From: Pseudomonas rhodesiae
GTDB lineage: Bacteria > Pseudomonadota > Gammaproteobacteria > Pseudomonadales > Pseudomonadaceae
NCBI RefSeq assembly: GCF_007858255.1
Contig: NZ_VFEU01000002.1
Span: forward strand, 452,179-516,178
Direction of reading: 5' to 3'
DNA length: 64,000 bases
Shown here: one piece after another, positions 38,450 to 47,820 of the stretch
Position numbering within the stretch: position 1 is the first letter of the stretch
How the letters are laid out: every line of letters begins with the position of its first letter
Program-made: the position numbers and the translations under genes
Notes under the pieces: generated by a model
Told to the model about the DNA's origin: nothing
What the model saw: only the letters and a program-made list of their open reading frames with translations
Database searches by the model: none

Positions 38450-40441
38450 ATGAGTTCTGCCTCTCTTATAAAGACCCCGCCGGAAAAGGTCCGGGTCAAC
38501 GGTTGGGTGTTTTACACCTCCACCGCGCTGATTCTGTTGTTGACCGCTGTCCTGATCGCCGCCCCGCAGGAGGCCGGGCGCATGCTTGGGGTCGCCCAGG
38601 CGTGGCTGTCCAAAAGCTTTGGCTGGTACTACATGGTAGTCATCGCCGCTTACCTGGTGTTTGTGGTGGGGCTGGCGTTTTCGTCCTACGGCAAATTGAA
38701 ACTGGGCAGCAAGGACGACACCCCGGACTTCAGCTACGGCGCCTGGGCCGGCATGTTGTTCTCCTCGGGGATCGGCATTTCGCTGCTGTACTTCGGTGCC
38801 TCGGAGCCGCTGGACCATTACTTCAACCCGCCCGAAGGCGTAGCCGGCAGCAACCTGGCCGCGCGCCAGGCGCTGCAACTGACCTTTCTGCACTGGGGGC
38901 TGCACGGCTGGGCGATCTACGCGTTGGTCGGCCTGGCCGTGGCGTACTTCGCCTACCGGCATAACCAGCCGCTGGCCTTGCGCTCGGCGTTGTACCCGCT
39001 GGTGGGCGAGCGCTGGGTGAAGGGCGCGGCCGGCCATGCGGTGGACGGTTTCGGCATGTTCGTGACCCTGCTGGGCCTGGTGACCAACCTGGGGATCGGC
39101 GCGATGCAGGTGTCGTCCGGCCTGGAAAACCTGTTCGGCATGCAGCACAGCAACACCAACCTGCTGATCGTGATCATCGTGATGAGCACCGTGGCGACCA
39201 TCGCCGCCGTGTCGGGGGTGGAGAACGGTATCCGTCGTTTGTCCAACCTCAACATCGTGCTGTTCAGCGGTTTGCTGATCTTTGTGTTGTTGTTCGGCCC
39301 GACCCTGCACCTGCTCAACGGCTTCGTGCAGAACATCGGCGATTACATGAACGGCCTGGTGTTGAAAACCTTCGACCTGTACGTCTACGAAGGCGACGGT
39401 GCCAAGACCGAACGCTGGATGGGCCTTTGGACTCTGTTCTACTGGGCCTGGTGGATTTCCTGGGCGCCATTCGTAGGCATGTTCATCGCGCGGATTTCCC
39501 GTGGCCGTACGGTGCGTGAACTGGTGGCGGGCGTGCTGCTGATTCCGCTGGGCTTTACCCTGGCGTGGCTGTCGATCTTCGGCAACTCGGCCCTGGACCT
39601 GGTGCTGAACCAGGGCGCGGTGGAGTTGGGCAAGACGGCGTTGGAACAGCCGTCCATGGCGATCTACCAATTGCTGGAGTACTACCCAGCGTCGAAAGTC
39701 GTGATTGGCGTGTCGATCTTTGTCGGCTTTGTACTGTTCCTGACCCCGGCGGATTCCGGCGCGGTGATGATGGCCAACCTTTCCTGCAAAGGCGGCAACG
39801 TAGATGAAGATGCGCCGCACTGGCTGCGGATCTTCTGGTCGGCGGTGATCACCCTGGTGACCATCGGCCTGCTGTTCGCCGGTAACTTCGAAGCCATGCA
39901 AACCATGGTGGTGCTGGCGGGGCTGCCGTTCTCGGTGGTGCTGATTTTCTTTATGTTCGGTTTGCACAAGGCCATGCGTCAGGACGTGGCGATCGAACAG
40001 GAGCAGGCGCAACTGGCCGAACGTGGGCGTCGTGGCTTCAGCGAGCGTTTGACCGCACTGGATTTGCAACCGAGCCAGGCCACGGTGCAGCGCTTTATGG
40101 ACAAGCACGTCACCCCGGCGTTGGAAGAAGCGGCGACTGCGTTGCGTGAACAAGGTTTGCAAGTGCAGACACTGTTGGGCAAGTCCAAGCGCTGCATCGG
40201 TGTGCGCATCGAGATGGAAGAGGGCAATCCGTTCGTTTATGAGGTGAGCCTGGATGCTTACTCGTCGGCGCCCAACGATGTGCCCGAAGAAGAGCGCACG
40301 CGCTATTACCGTGCCGAGGTCTACCTGCACAACGGGCCTCAGGAATACGACCTGATGGGCTTCACCCCGGAGCAAATCACACGGGATGTGCTCGATCAGT
40401 TTGAAAGCCATCGGCAGCTCCTTGGCCGTGTCTATAGCTGA
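38450..40441 (+). CDS. betT: BCCT-family choline transporter
   Basis: A 663-residue transporter with about 12 membrane segments and a cytoplasmic C-terminal extension of about 150 residues, as in BetT-type proteins. Family residues are visible: the glycine-rich helix GAWAGMLFSSGIGISLLYFG, FLHWGLHGWAIYAL, and the aromatic signature FYWAWWISWAPFVGMFIARI. The C-terminal tail may sense osmotic or ionic state. The ATG at 38450 is preferred over 38390 because GGAG lies upstream and the preceding codons are unlike the family. It is divergent from betI. Confidence 0.94.
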   Translation: MSSASLIKTPPEKVRVNGWVFYTSTALILLLTAVLIAAPQEAGRMLGVAQAWLSKSFGWYYMVVIAAYLVFVVGLAFSSYGKLKLGSKDDTPDFSYGAWAGMLFSSGIGISLLYFGASEPLDHYFNPPEGVAGSNLAARQALQLTFLHWGLHGWAIYALVGLAVAYFAYRHNQPLALRSALYPLVGERWVKGAAGHAVDGFGMFVTLLGLVTNLGIGAMQVSSGLENLFGMQHSNTNLLIVIIVMSTVATIAAVSGVENGIRRLSNLNIVLFSGLLIFVLLFGPTLHLLNGFVQNIGDYMNGLVLKTFDLYVYEGDGAKTERWMGLWTLFYWAWWISWAPFVGMFIARISRGRTVRELVAGVLLIPLGFTLAWLSIFGNSALDLVLNQGAVELGKTALEQPSMAIYQLLEYYPASKVVIGVSIFVGFVLFLTPADSGAVMMANLSCKGGNVDEDAPHWLRIFWSAVITLVTIGLLFAGNFEAMQTMVVLAGLPFSVVLIFFMFGLHKAMRQDVAIEQEQAQLAERGRRGFSERLTALDLQPSQATVQRFMDKHVTPALEEAATALREQGLQVQTLLGKSKRCIGVRIEMEEGNPFVYEVSLDAYSSAPNDVPEEERTRYYRAEVYLHNGPQEYDLMGFTPEQITRDVLDQFESHRQLLGRVYS

Positions 40442-40488
40442 TGCGTTGAAAGCCCGGTGGTGTCACTGACCCCACTGGGGCAAAAAAT

Positions 40489-40576
40489 GTGGGAGGGGGC
40501 TTGCCCCCGATTGCAGTGTGTCAGTCAGTCCGTCTGTTACTGATCCACCGCTATCGGGGGCAAGCCCCCTCCCACC
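40489..40576. repeat. REPIN
   Basis: Two GGGGGC-core hairpins in opposite orientation between convergent betT and choV; it probably also serves as a structured 3' end. Confidence 0.9.
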
Positions 40577-40594
40577 GTTGTTTTGCAGTGTGTG

Positions 40595-41773
40595 CTAGCC
40601 CAGGTTTTTGCCCAGCAGGGCATGGTAGAGCTCACTGTCGCCGAGGATCCCCACCACCTGGTTGTTGTCATGCAACACCAGCTTGTTACCCGTCTGATAA
40701 CGAATCTGCAGCGCATCACGCATGCCGATATTCGAATCCACCAAGGTCGGTACGCGGCCCAGACCTTCCACCGGTTGCCCCGGTGCCCAGTTCTGCAGGT
40801 TCATCACCGCACCGTTCTGGCGGGCGCCCTGGATAGTGTTGCCTTCGGCCAGGTCCAGCCACGAGTCGCCGCTCGGGTCCAGGCACACCGAACCGTTGAC
40901 GCGCTTGCAGTTGTCCAGGGTGCGCATCAGGCTGCGGCCGCACAGCACGTTCAGCGGGTTGGTGTGGGCGACGAAGGTGCGCACATAGTCGTCCGCCGGG
41001 TTCAGCACGATCTCTTCCGGCACGCTGTACTGGATGATCTTGCCGTCCTTCATGATTGCAATACGGCTGCCCAGTTTGAGCGCCTCGTCCAGGTCATGGC
41101 TGACGAATACGATGGTTTTGCTCAGCTTGCGTTGCAGTTCCAGCAACTCGTCCTGCAGGCCTTGGCGGATCAGCGGGTCGAGGGCGGAGAAGGGTTCGTC
41201 CATTAGCAGGATGTCGGCGTCCATCGCCAGGGCGCGGGCCAGGCCGACGCGCTGCTGCATGCCGCCGGACAACTCGTCGGGCTTCTTGTTGCGCCACTGG
41301 GCCAGGCCCACCAGTTCGAGCTTTTCGTCCACCAGCTTGCGCCGTTCTTTTTCCGGACGGCCCTGCATTTCCAGGCCGAAGCTGATGTTCTCGCGCACCG
41401 TCAGCCAGGGCATCAGGGCAAACTTCTGGAACACCATGGCGATGCGCTTGGTACGCATCATTTTCAGCTCTGCGTCGGTGCAGGAAGCGATGTCGATCTG
41501 CCGACCTTCATGCTCCACGAACAGCTGCCCCCGGCTGACGGTGTTGAGGCCGTTGATGCAGCGCAGCAGGCTGGATTTGCCGGAGCCCGACAGGCCCATC
41601 AGCACGCAGATCTCGCCTTTTTCGATATCCAGGCTGGCCTTTTCAACGCCGACAATCTGCCCGGTCTTTTTCAGAATCTCGTTACGGCTCATGCCCTGGT
41701 CCAGCAGCTTGAGCGCTTCGCGTGGGTCTTTGGAGAAGATCACGTCGACTTTGTCGAATCGGATAATGCTCAT
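40595..41773 (-). CDS. choV: Choline/quaternary-amine ABC transporter ATPase
   Basis: A 392-residue ATPase of the ProV/OpuA type. Walker A is MGLSGSGKSSLLRC, the ABC signature LSGGMQQRVGLARAL and Walker B ADILLMDEPFSALDP. It is followed by the switch histidine in FVSHDLDEA and a C-terminal CBS-like region (after about residue 285). It ends the choX-choW-choV operon; its ATG overlaps the choW stop by four bases. The equivalent Pseudomonas aeruginosa system (cbcVWX) serves choline, betaine and carnitine with interchangeable binding proteins. Confidence 0.93.
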   Translation of the reverse strand: MSIIRFDKVDVIFSKDPREALKLLDQGMSRNEILKKTGQIVGVEKASLDIEKGEICVLMGLSGSGKSSLLRCINGLNTVSRGQLFVEHEGRQIDIASCTDAELKMMRTKRIAMVFQKFALMPWLTVRENISFGLEMQGRPEKERRKLVDEKLELVGLAQWRNKKPDELSGGMQQRVGLARALAMDADILLMDEPFSALDPLIRQGLQDELLELQRKLSKTIVFVSHDLDEALKLGSRIAIMKDGKIIQYSVPEEIVLNPADDYVRTFVAHTNPLNVLCGRSLMRTLDNCKRVNGSVCLDPSGDSWLDLAEGNTIQGARQNGAVMNLQNWAPGQPVEGLGRVPTLVDSNIGMRDALQIRYQTGNKLVLHDNNQVVGILGDSELYHALLGKNLG

Positions 41774-42615
41774 GCATCACCCCCTACTTTGGCATCGGGT
41801 TGTTTGCAGATGCGGTCGAGCATGATGGCCAGCAATACGATCGCCAGGCCCGCTTCAAAGCCCAGGGCGATGTCGGCGGTGTTGAGTGCGTTGACCACCG
41901 GCTTACCGAGGCCGTCGGCACCCACCAGGGCCGCGATCACCACCATCGACAACGACAGCATGATGCATTGGGTAATGCCGGCGGCAATGCTCGGCATGGC
42001 GTGTGGCAGTTCAATGCGCGAGAGCAATTGACGGCGCGAGCAGCCGAAGGCTTTGCCGGCGTCCATCAACTCTTGCGGTACATCACGGATGCCCAGGTAA
42101 GTCAGACGGATCGGCGCGGCAATCGCGAACACCACCGTGGAAATCAGCCCAGGCACCACACCCAGCCCGAAGAGGGTCAGGGTAGGGATGAGGTAGACGA
42201 AGGTCGGTACGGTCTGCATCAGATCGAGCACCGGCCGCATCATGGTGTAGAACAACGGTTTGTGCGCGGCAACAATGCCCAGCGGCACACCGATGACCAC
42301 GCAGACCAGGGTGGCGAACAGCACCTGCGCGAGGGTTTCCATGGTTTCCTGCCAATACCCCAGGTTGAGGATCAGCAGGAAGGAGGCGATGACAAAAACC
42401 GTCAGGCCCCATTTACGTTGAATAAAATGAGCCAGCAGCGCAATCAGACCGATCAATGCCAGCGGATTGAACCAGGTCAGCGCAAACGTCACGCCGTGGA
42501 TCATCGTTTCCAGCGTCGATGCGATTGCGTCGAAGTAGTTGGCGCCGTGTTGGGTCAACCATTCGACGAAGGCAGCGATGTACTGGCCTAGTGGGATTTT
42601 CTGTTCAGTCAGCAT
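41770..42615 (-). CDS. choW: Choline/quaternary-amine ABC transporter permease
   Basis: A 281-residue ProW-type permease with about six hydrophobic helices and the BPD motif region around VPQELMDAGKAFGCSRRQLL (EAA loop). It begins MLTEQKIPLGQYIAAFVEWL at 42615; the in-frame ATG at 42633 is rejected for lack of conservation. It lies between choX and choV. Confidence 0.93.
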   Translation of the reverse strand: MLTEQKIPLGQYIAAFVEWLTQHGANYFDAIASTLETMIHGVTFALTWFNPLALIGLIALLAHFIQRKWGLTVFVIASFLLILNLGYWQETMETLAQVLFATLVCVVIGVPLGIVAAHKPLFYTMMRPVLDLMQTVPTFVYLIPTLTLFGLGVVPGLISTVVFAIAAPIRLTYLGIRDVPQELMDAGKAFGCSRRQLLSRIELPHAMPSIAAGITQCIMLSLSMVVIAALVGADGLGKPVVNALNTADIALGFEAGLAIVLLAIMLDRICKQPDAKVGGDA

Positions 42616-42684
42616 GGTAGTGAATGTCCACATGCGAAGGGGAAAACATCCCGGGGCAGCGCACCGCCCCGGGGTCAGCGGGTG

Positions 42685-43632
42685 TTATTTGGCGAGGTAG
42701 GCTTTGACGGCCTCAAGGCCGGGTTTGCCGTCGACGGTGGTAACGCCGGCGAGCCAGGTGTCGAGCACTTGCGGGTTTTTCTGCAGCCAGGCTTTGGCGG
42801 CGGCGTCGGGCTTCATCTTGTCGTCCAGGACATTGCCCATCAGCGTGCTTTCCATGTTCAGGGTGAACACCAGGTTTTTCAGCAACTGGCCCACGTTGCT
42901 GCATTCCTGGGTGTAGCCCTTGCGCACGTTGGTGTAGATGGTGGCCTGGCCGTAGTTGGGGCCGAACGAATCGTCACCGCCGGTCAGGTACTTCATCTTG
43001 AAGCGGGTGTTCATCGGATGCGGTTCCCAGCCAAGGAACACGATGGCCTGGTCACGCTTGGTAGACCGTTCCACTTGGGACAGCATGCCGGCTTCGCTGG
43101 ATTCGACCACTTTGAAGCCTGCGTCTTTCAAGCCGAACGCGTTCTTGTCGATCAGGGTCTGGATGGTGCGGTTGCCGTCGTTACCCGGTTCGATGCCGTA
43201 GATCTTCCCGCCCAGTTGGTCCTTGAACTTGGCAATGTCGGCGAAGTCTTTAAGGCCTTTTTTGTACAGCGCCTCGGGCACCGCCAGGGTGTACTTGGCG
43301 TTTTCCAGGTTGGCGCGCACGGTTTCCACGGTGCCGGCATCACGGTACGGCTTGATGTCGTTTTCCATGGTCGGCATCCAGTTGCCGAGGAACACATCCA
43401 TGTTCTTGCCGTCGGCCAGGGACTTGTAGGTCACGGGTACCGAAATCATCGTGGTTTTGGTCTTGTAGCCCAGGGCCTTGAGGATTTCGCTGGTGGTCGC
43501 GGTGGTGACGGTGATGTCGGTCCAGCCGACATCGGAGAAGTTGACGGTCTTGCACTGTTCCGGTTCTGCCGCGTGCGCCAGGACTGGCAGACTCAGCATG
43601 GCGGCCAACAACAACGAGGGTGAAGCTTTCAT
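42685..43632 (-). CDS. choX: Choline-binding periplasmic protein
   Basis: A 315-residue binding protein with signal peptide MKASPSLLLAAMLSLPVLA, followed by HAAEPEQ. The mature part has CKTVNFSDVGWTDITVTTAT, MDVFLGNWMPTMENDI, and later FLGWEPHPMN and TGGDDSFGPN. The tryptophans and aromatic residues match the quaternary-amine binding box of ChoX/OpuAC proteins. The start at 43632 begins the signal peptide. It heads the leftward choX-choW-choV operon, divergent from sdaB, with AraC-type repeats in between. Confidence 0.92.
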   Translation of the reverse strand: MKASPSLLLAAMLSLPVLAHAAEPEQCKTVNFSDVGWTDITVTTATTSEILKALGYKTKTTMISVPVTYKSLADGKNMDVFLGNWMPTMENDIKPYRDAGTVETVRANLENAKYTLAVPEALYKKGLKDFADIAKFKDQLGGKIYGIEPGNDGNRTIQTLIDKNAFGLKDAGFKVVESSEAGMLSQVERSTKRDQAIVFLGWEPHPMNTRFKMKYLTGGDDSFGPNYGQATIYTNVRKGYTQECSNVGQLLKNLVFTLNMESTLMGNVLDDKMKPDAAAKAWLQKNPQVLDTWLAGVTTVDGKPGLEAVKAYLAK

Positions 43633-43782
43633 GAGGCTAGACTCCTGTGTTTTTTCTGGCGGCATCTGCCGCGCTTTATTCAGTGTTGCGGTTGGAGCGT
43701 GCGATGACAGCTCTGGCACGGTGCCTTGCAAACGAGTCGGAACTGATCATGTACCAGTGAAAATCTGACGCCTACAGGGGGC

Positions 43783-43836
43783 GTCGTATCCAGTACAGGC
43801 AGGGTCGTATCCAGTGTTGGTGACGTCGTTTACAGG
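43783..43836. promoter_or_regulatory. Three 21-bp-spaced direct repeats, candidate GbdR site
   Basis: GTCGTATCCAGT at 43783 and 43804, and a weaker GTCGTTTACAGG at 43825. The exact 21-bp step (two helical turns) is characteristic of AraC-family sites. The site sits in the 417-bp gap between divergent choX and sdaB, both expected GbdR targets. The rest of the gap shows no gene. Confidence 0.6.
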
Positions 43837-44049
43837 TTTTTACCAGGGCAAAACTGCTGTTTTTGCCCGTCTGCACCGTTAAAAACGGCCAAAACAGGTG
43901 ATCACATGCAAGCGACGCTGGTGAGCATGGTTACGTCGGTGTGAGACGCCGAGGCAGCGAATAAAACCTTGATGATGCCGCCATCTGGGCGATCTGAGCG
44001 TAGCACCTCGTTCGAGCCCGGCCCGTGCTTATCGAGGAGTTTCACGTTA

Positions 44050-45426
44050 ATGGCTATCAGCGTTTTCGACCTGTTCAAGATCGGCATCGGGCCTTCGAGT
44101 TCGCACACCGTCGGCCCCATGCGCGCCGCAGCGTTGTTCGTTCAAGCACTGCGTGAACGTGAGTGGTTGGAACGGGTGCGGCGTGTCGAAGTTCAGCTGT
44201 ATGGCTCGTTGTCGGCCACCGGCATCGGCCATGGCAGCGACACGGCCACCATCATGGGCTTGATGGGCGAATGGCCGGATGCGATCGACCCGTCGCAGAT
44301 CGCCGGTCGCATCAGCACCCTGCGCGAAACCGACACACTGCTGCTCGACGGGCGCCTGCCGGTACCCTTCGTCTGGGCCCGGGACATGCGCCTGCTGGAC
44401 GAAAACCTGCCCTTCCATCCCAACGCCATGACCCTGGTGGCGTACGGCGATGACGGTGAGCTGCACCGCGACACTTACTACTCGGTAGGCGGCGGTTTTG
44501 TGGTGGATGAAGCCCAGGCGCAAAGCGGTGTGGCGGACATGGACCGCACTGAGTTGCCCTACGACTTTTCCAGCGCCGTTGAGCTGTTGCAGCTGTGTAA
44601 CACCCACCAGCTGCGCGTCGCTGAATTGATGATGGCCAATGAAAAGGTGTGGCGTTCCGAAGAAGAAATCCGCAGCGGCCTGATGAAGCTTTGGCACGCC
44701 ATGCAGGATTGCGTGGAGCAGGGCCTCAAGCATGAAGGCATCTTGCCTGGCGGCCTCAACGTACGCCGCCGCGCCGCCAAGTTGCACCGTAGCCTGCAGG
44801 AATTGAACAAGCCCAATGTGATCGGCTCAACCTTGAGCGCCATGGAATGGGTCAACCTGTTTGCCCTGGCCGTCAACGAAGAAAACGCTGCCGGTGGGCG
44901 CATGGTCACTGCCCCTACCAACGGTGCGGCAGGGATCATCCCGGCGGTGCTGCACTACTTTATGAAGTTCAGCGAAGAGGTCACCGAAGCCAACGTGGTC
45001 GACTACCTGCTCGGTGCGGCGGCGGTGGGGATTCTGTGTAAGAAGAACGCCTCCATCTCCGGTGCCGAAGTGGGCTGTCAGGGCGAGGTGGGTTCTGCCT
45101 GCGCAATGGCGGCGGCCGGCCTGGCGGAGATCCTCGGCGCCACGCCGGAGCAACTGTGCAACGCCGCCGAAATCGGCCTGGAACACAACCTCGGCCTGAC
45201 CTGCGACCCAGTGGGCGGGTTGGTGCAGGTGCCGTGCATCGAGCGCAACGCGATTGCAGCGGTCAAGGCGATCAACGCGGCGCAAATGGCCCTGCGCGGC
45301 GACGGCCAGCACTTTATCTCCCTGGACCGGGTGATCCGCACCATGCGCGATACCGGGGCGGATATGCATGACAAGTACAAAGAAACGTCGCGGGGTGGGT
45401 TGGCGGTAAGCGCGGTCGAGTGTTAA
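44050..45426 (+). CDS. sdaB: L-serine dehydratase (iron-sulfur type)
   Basis: A 458-residue single-chain enzyme deaminating L-serine to pyruvate with a [4Fe-4S] cluster. It begins [20 protein letters not shown]. The C-terminal catalytic part has [20 protein letters not shown] and [18 protein letters not shown], which hold the cluster cysteines. The ATG at 44050 has GAGGAG upstream and starts the conserved region; a longer frame to 43969 is rejected. Its position next to choXWV and gbdR fits its role at the end of betaine catabolism, where glycine is turned into serine and then pyruvate. Confidence 0.95.
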   Translation: MAISVFDLFKIGIGPSSSHTVGPMRAAALFVQALREREWLERVRRVEVQLYGSLSATGIGHGSDTATIMGLMGEWPDAIDPSQIAGRISTLRETDTLLLDGRLPVPFVWARDMRLLDENLPFHPNAMTLVAYGDDGELHRDTYYSVGGGFVVDEAQAQSGVADMDRTELPYDFSSAVELLQLCNTHQLRVAELMMANEKVWRSEEEIRSGLMKLWHAMQDCVEQGLKHEGILPGGLNVRRRAAKLHRSLQELNKPNVIGSTLSAMEWVNLFALAVNEENAAGGRMVTAPTNGAAGIIPAVLHYFMKFSEEVTEANVVDYLLGAAAVGILCKKNASISGAEVGCQGEVGSACAMAAAGLAEILGATPEQLCNAAEIGLEHNLGLTCDPVGGLVQVPCIERNAIAAVKAINAAQMALRGDGQHFISLDRVIRTMRDTGADMHDKYKETSRGGLAVSAVEC

Positions 45427-45440
45427 GACCCAGTCGCCTG

Positions 45441-45726
45441 CATCGGGGGCAAGCCCCCTCCCACCCTTGACCGTGTTCACAAATCAGAATGTGGGAGAGG
45501 GCAAGCTCCTGCCCACCCTTGGCTGTGTTCACAAATCAGAATGTGGGATAGGGCAAGTTCCTTACCACTGTTGACTGTGTTCACAAATCAGAATTGGGAG
45601 GGGACAAGCTCCTGCCCACCCTTGGCTGTGTTCACAAATCAGATGTGGGAGGGGGCAAGCTCCTTCCCACTCTGTGACTGTGTTCACCAATTTAAATGTG
45701 GGAGGGGGCTTGCCCCCGATAGCGGC
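45441..45726. repeat. Tandem array of degenerate REPs, 52-bp period
   Basis: After one REP (45441-45464), the element GTGTTCACAAATCAGA recurs at 45473, 45525, 45577, 45628 and, diverged, 45680. Each copy is followed by a decayed REP half such as GTGGGAGAGGGCAAGCTCC. The last copy leads into an intact GGGGGCTTGCCCCC. The array sits between sdaB and gbdR. The following 45727-46030 shows no convincing gene. Confidence 0.9.
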
Positions 45727-46030
45727 GGTTCACACAAAACTGCTCAAAAAGTGAACACCAGCATCCTAACGCGCCACCTTTTAGCGCGTCGCAAACAGAT
45801 AAGTAGCTCACGAACGATTTTCCCTCCGCTCATCCGCCCCCTGTGCGTGTGGTGACAGACTTTTCCTACGCGCTGAAAGCGCCTTCCCACAAGTGCTACC
45901 GAACTGCTCACACCCCTTGAGGGTTGCCCCTTCGATGCCCTTTCTCGGGCATATTCCGCACGCTACGCAAGGGCTATATAGACGCGCCAGCAGGTCGTTT
46001 TCAGGATTTATTGAATAGGTATTCAAGTTT

Positions 46031-46046
46031 AGGCACGGCAATTGCT
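46031..46046 (+). promoter_or_regulatory. Sigma-54 (-24/-12) promoter of gbdR
   Basis: AGGCACGGCAATTGCT has GG and GC separated by exactly ten bases and a TTGC at -12, close to consensus TGGCAC-N5-TTGC. It lies 98 bases before the gbdR start. Nitrogen/carbon-balance control of gbdR by NtrC or CbrB with sigma-54 is known from Pseudomonas. Confidence 0.7.
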
Positions 46047-46143
46047 CTATCCATTCAAAGCCTCTCACCTTGTCCGGATGAAGAGCGCCATAACAAGAGC
46101 CTCGCCTGAGGCCATCACCTGCTTTGTGTGAGGAGATACCGCG

Positions 46144-47247
46144 ATGACGTCGTTCAACTCAGGGGCCCAACCCCAGAACCGTGCGCCTCAATCCATCGGC
46201 TTTTTGCTGTTGGACAATTTCACGCTGATTTCCCTGGCGTCCGCAGTGGAACCGCTGCGCATGGCCAACCAGCTGTCCGGCCGTGAGCTGTACCGTTGGA
46301 CCACACTGAGTGTCGACGGCAACCAGGTCTGGGCCAGCGATGGCTTGCAAATCACCCCTGACGCGGCCATGCACAAAGCCCCGGTGCTGGACACCGTGAT
46401 CGTGTGCGGCGGCGTGGGCATCCAGCGCACCGTTACCCGTGAACATGTGTCATGGCTGCAAAGCCAAGCGCGCCAGTCCCGTCGCCTCGGCGCGGTGTGC
46501 ACCGGCAGTTGGGCGCTGGCGTGTGCCGGCCTGCTGGACGGTTTCGATTGCAGCGTGCACTGGGAATGCCTGGCGTCGATGCAGGAAGCCTTCCCCCGTG
46601 TGTCCATGAGCACGCGCCTGTTTACCCTCGACCGCAACCGCTTCACCAGTTCCGGCGGCACCGCGCCGTTGGACATGATGCTGCACCTGATCAGCCGCGA
46701 TCACGGCCGTGAACTGTCGGCGGCGATCTCCGAGATGTTCGTGTACGAACGCATCCGCAACGAACAAGACCACCAGCGCGTTCCGCTCAAGCACATGCTC
46801 GGCACCAACCAGCCGAAATTGCAGGAAATCGTCGCGCTGATGGAAGCCAACCTGGAAGAACCCATCGACCTGGACGAACTGGCGGTCTACGTCGCCGTAT
46901 CCCGGCGTCAACTGGAGCGGCTGTTCCAGAAGTACCTGCACTGTTCGCCGTCGCGTTACTACCTCAAGTTGCGCCTGATCCGTGCGCGGCAGTTGCTCAA
47001 GCAAACACCGATGTCGATCATCGAAGTGGCCTCGGTGTGCGGGTTCGTCTCCACGCCGCACTTCTCCAAGTGCTACCGCGAATACTTCGGCATCCCGCCA
47101 CGGGATGAGCGCGTCGGCTCCAACACCACCCAGCAGGTGGCGATGATGCCGATTCCGCAGGCGCTGGTGTTGTCACCGTTGTCGGGGCCGATGTCGGCAT
47201 TGAGCCAGGCGCGCAATGAGTCGACGTTTGCCAGTGTAAGGCTCTAG
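46144..47247 (+). CDS. gbdR: GbdR, AraC-family activator of glycine betaine catabolism
   Basis: A 367-residue regulator. Residues about 15-190 form a class I glutamine-amidotransferase-like (DJ-1/PfpI) domain starting IGFLLLDNFTLISLASAVEPL, with CTGSWALACAGLLDG in place of the nucleophile elbow. Residues about 235-330 form the AraC DNA-binding domain (DLDELAVYVAVSRRQLERLF, then MSIIEVASVCGFVSTPHFSK). GbdR senses glycine betaine and dimethylglycine and activates genes for their use. Position between sdaB and the carnitine genes is as in P. aeruginosa. It has its own sigma-54 promoter. Confidence 0.95.
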   Translation: MTSFNSGAQPQNRAPQSIGFLLLDNFTLISLASAVEPLRMANQLSGRELYRWTTLSVDGNQVWASDGLQITPDAAMHKAPVLDTVIVCGGVGIQRTVTREHVSWLQSQARQSRRLGAVCTGSWALACAGLLDGFDCSVHWECLASMQEAFPRVSMSTRLFTLDRNRFTSSGGTAPLDMMLHLISRDHGRELSAAISEMFVYERIRNEQDHQRVPLKHMLGTNQPKLQEIVALMEANLEEPIDLDELAVYVAVSRRQLERLFQKYLHCSPSRYYLKLRLIRARQLLKQTPMSIIEVASVCGFVSTPHFSKCYREYFGIPPRDERVGSNTTQQVAMMPIPQALVLSPLSGPMSALSQARNESTFASVRL

Positions 47248-47260
47248 ACCGAGGCGTCTG

Positions 47261-47335
47261 TATCGGGGGCAAGCCCCCTCCCACATTTTGATTTGTGAAC
47301 ACAGTCAAAGGTGGGAGGGGGCTTGCCCCCGATAG
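47261..47335. repeat. REPIN
   Basis: TATCGGGGGCAAGCCCCCTC and its inverse, with a loop carrying TTTGATTTGTGAACACAG, which is the reverse complement of the spacer in the 45.4-kb array. Lies between convergent genes. Confidence 0.9.
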
Positions 47336-47343
47336 CCAATCTG

Positions 47344-47607
47344 TCAGGCCCCAGAGTTCTGCTTGAACTGCATCAACGCCGGCAACAACTGCTTGTCGAT
47401 AGCCTGACGCACCGCCGGCAAAATCGTCGCGCTGCCGCCGTACATCCGCTCGACCATGCCCTTGAGCGCCTTGGCCCGTGCTTCGCTCAAACCGCGTACC
47501 GCGCACTCACACGCCTGCTCGGCGCTGGCGCCGCTGGATACTTCGAAACCCAGCGAGCGCAACTGGCTCAGCAGGTCATCCTGGTCAATCAAATCCGCGT
47601 GCATCAT
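47344..47607 (-). CDS. Conserved-looking hypothetical protein
   Basis: An 87-residue protein, MMHADLIDQDDLLSQLRSLG followed by a helical region with two cysteines (EQACECAV) and AKALKGMVERMYGGSATILPAVRQAID. AGGA lies eight bases before the first ATG. No signal peptide, membrane segment or known domain is recognised. It lies between gbdR and the carnitine genes on the minus strand and could be the last member of the leftward cdh transcription unit. Confidence 0.6.
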   Translation of the reverse strand: MMHADLIDQDDLLSQLRSLGFEVSSGASAEQACECAVRGLSEARAKALKGMVERMYGGSATILPAVRQAIDKQLLPALMQFKQNSGA

Positions 47608-47694
47608 GACGTTTATCCTGGTTAGGGGAGCGGGGATCTGCCTGGATTCTGGTAGCCCTCGACGCCATCGGCAAGGGCGTGTGGCCCGGATGGC

Positions 47695-47808
47695 TTAGAT
47701 GGCTATGAACAGGTCGTTTTCGGGCCACTTGCCGGCTGCACTAATCGGCACACTGGTCTCAGCAAGCAGCTTGAAGGTTTGGTCACCCTCGAAATGCATC
47801 GCTCTCAC
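47695..47808 (-). CDS. Possible 37-residue small protein
   Basis: A short frame too small for standard calling: GTG at 47808, then in-frame ATG at 47799, ending TAA at 47695. It reads MRAMHFEGDQTFKL..., with PISAAGKWPENDL near the end. The ribosome site AGAGGAGG is an excellent match, four bases before the GTG. It follows a hairpin downstream of the thioesterase gene. No family is recognised, and translation is unproven. Confidence 0.4.
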   Translation of the reverse strand: MRAMHFEGDQTFKLLAETSVPISAAGKWPENDLFIAI

Positions 47809-47820
47809 AAGGCCTCCTCT

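Noticed and set aside
45808..46068. An 86-codon leftward frame before gbdR
   Set aside because: Overlaps the sigma-54 promoter region, lacks a ribosome site and shows no family pattern.
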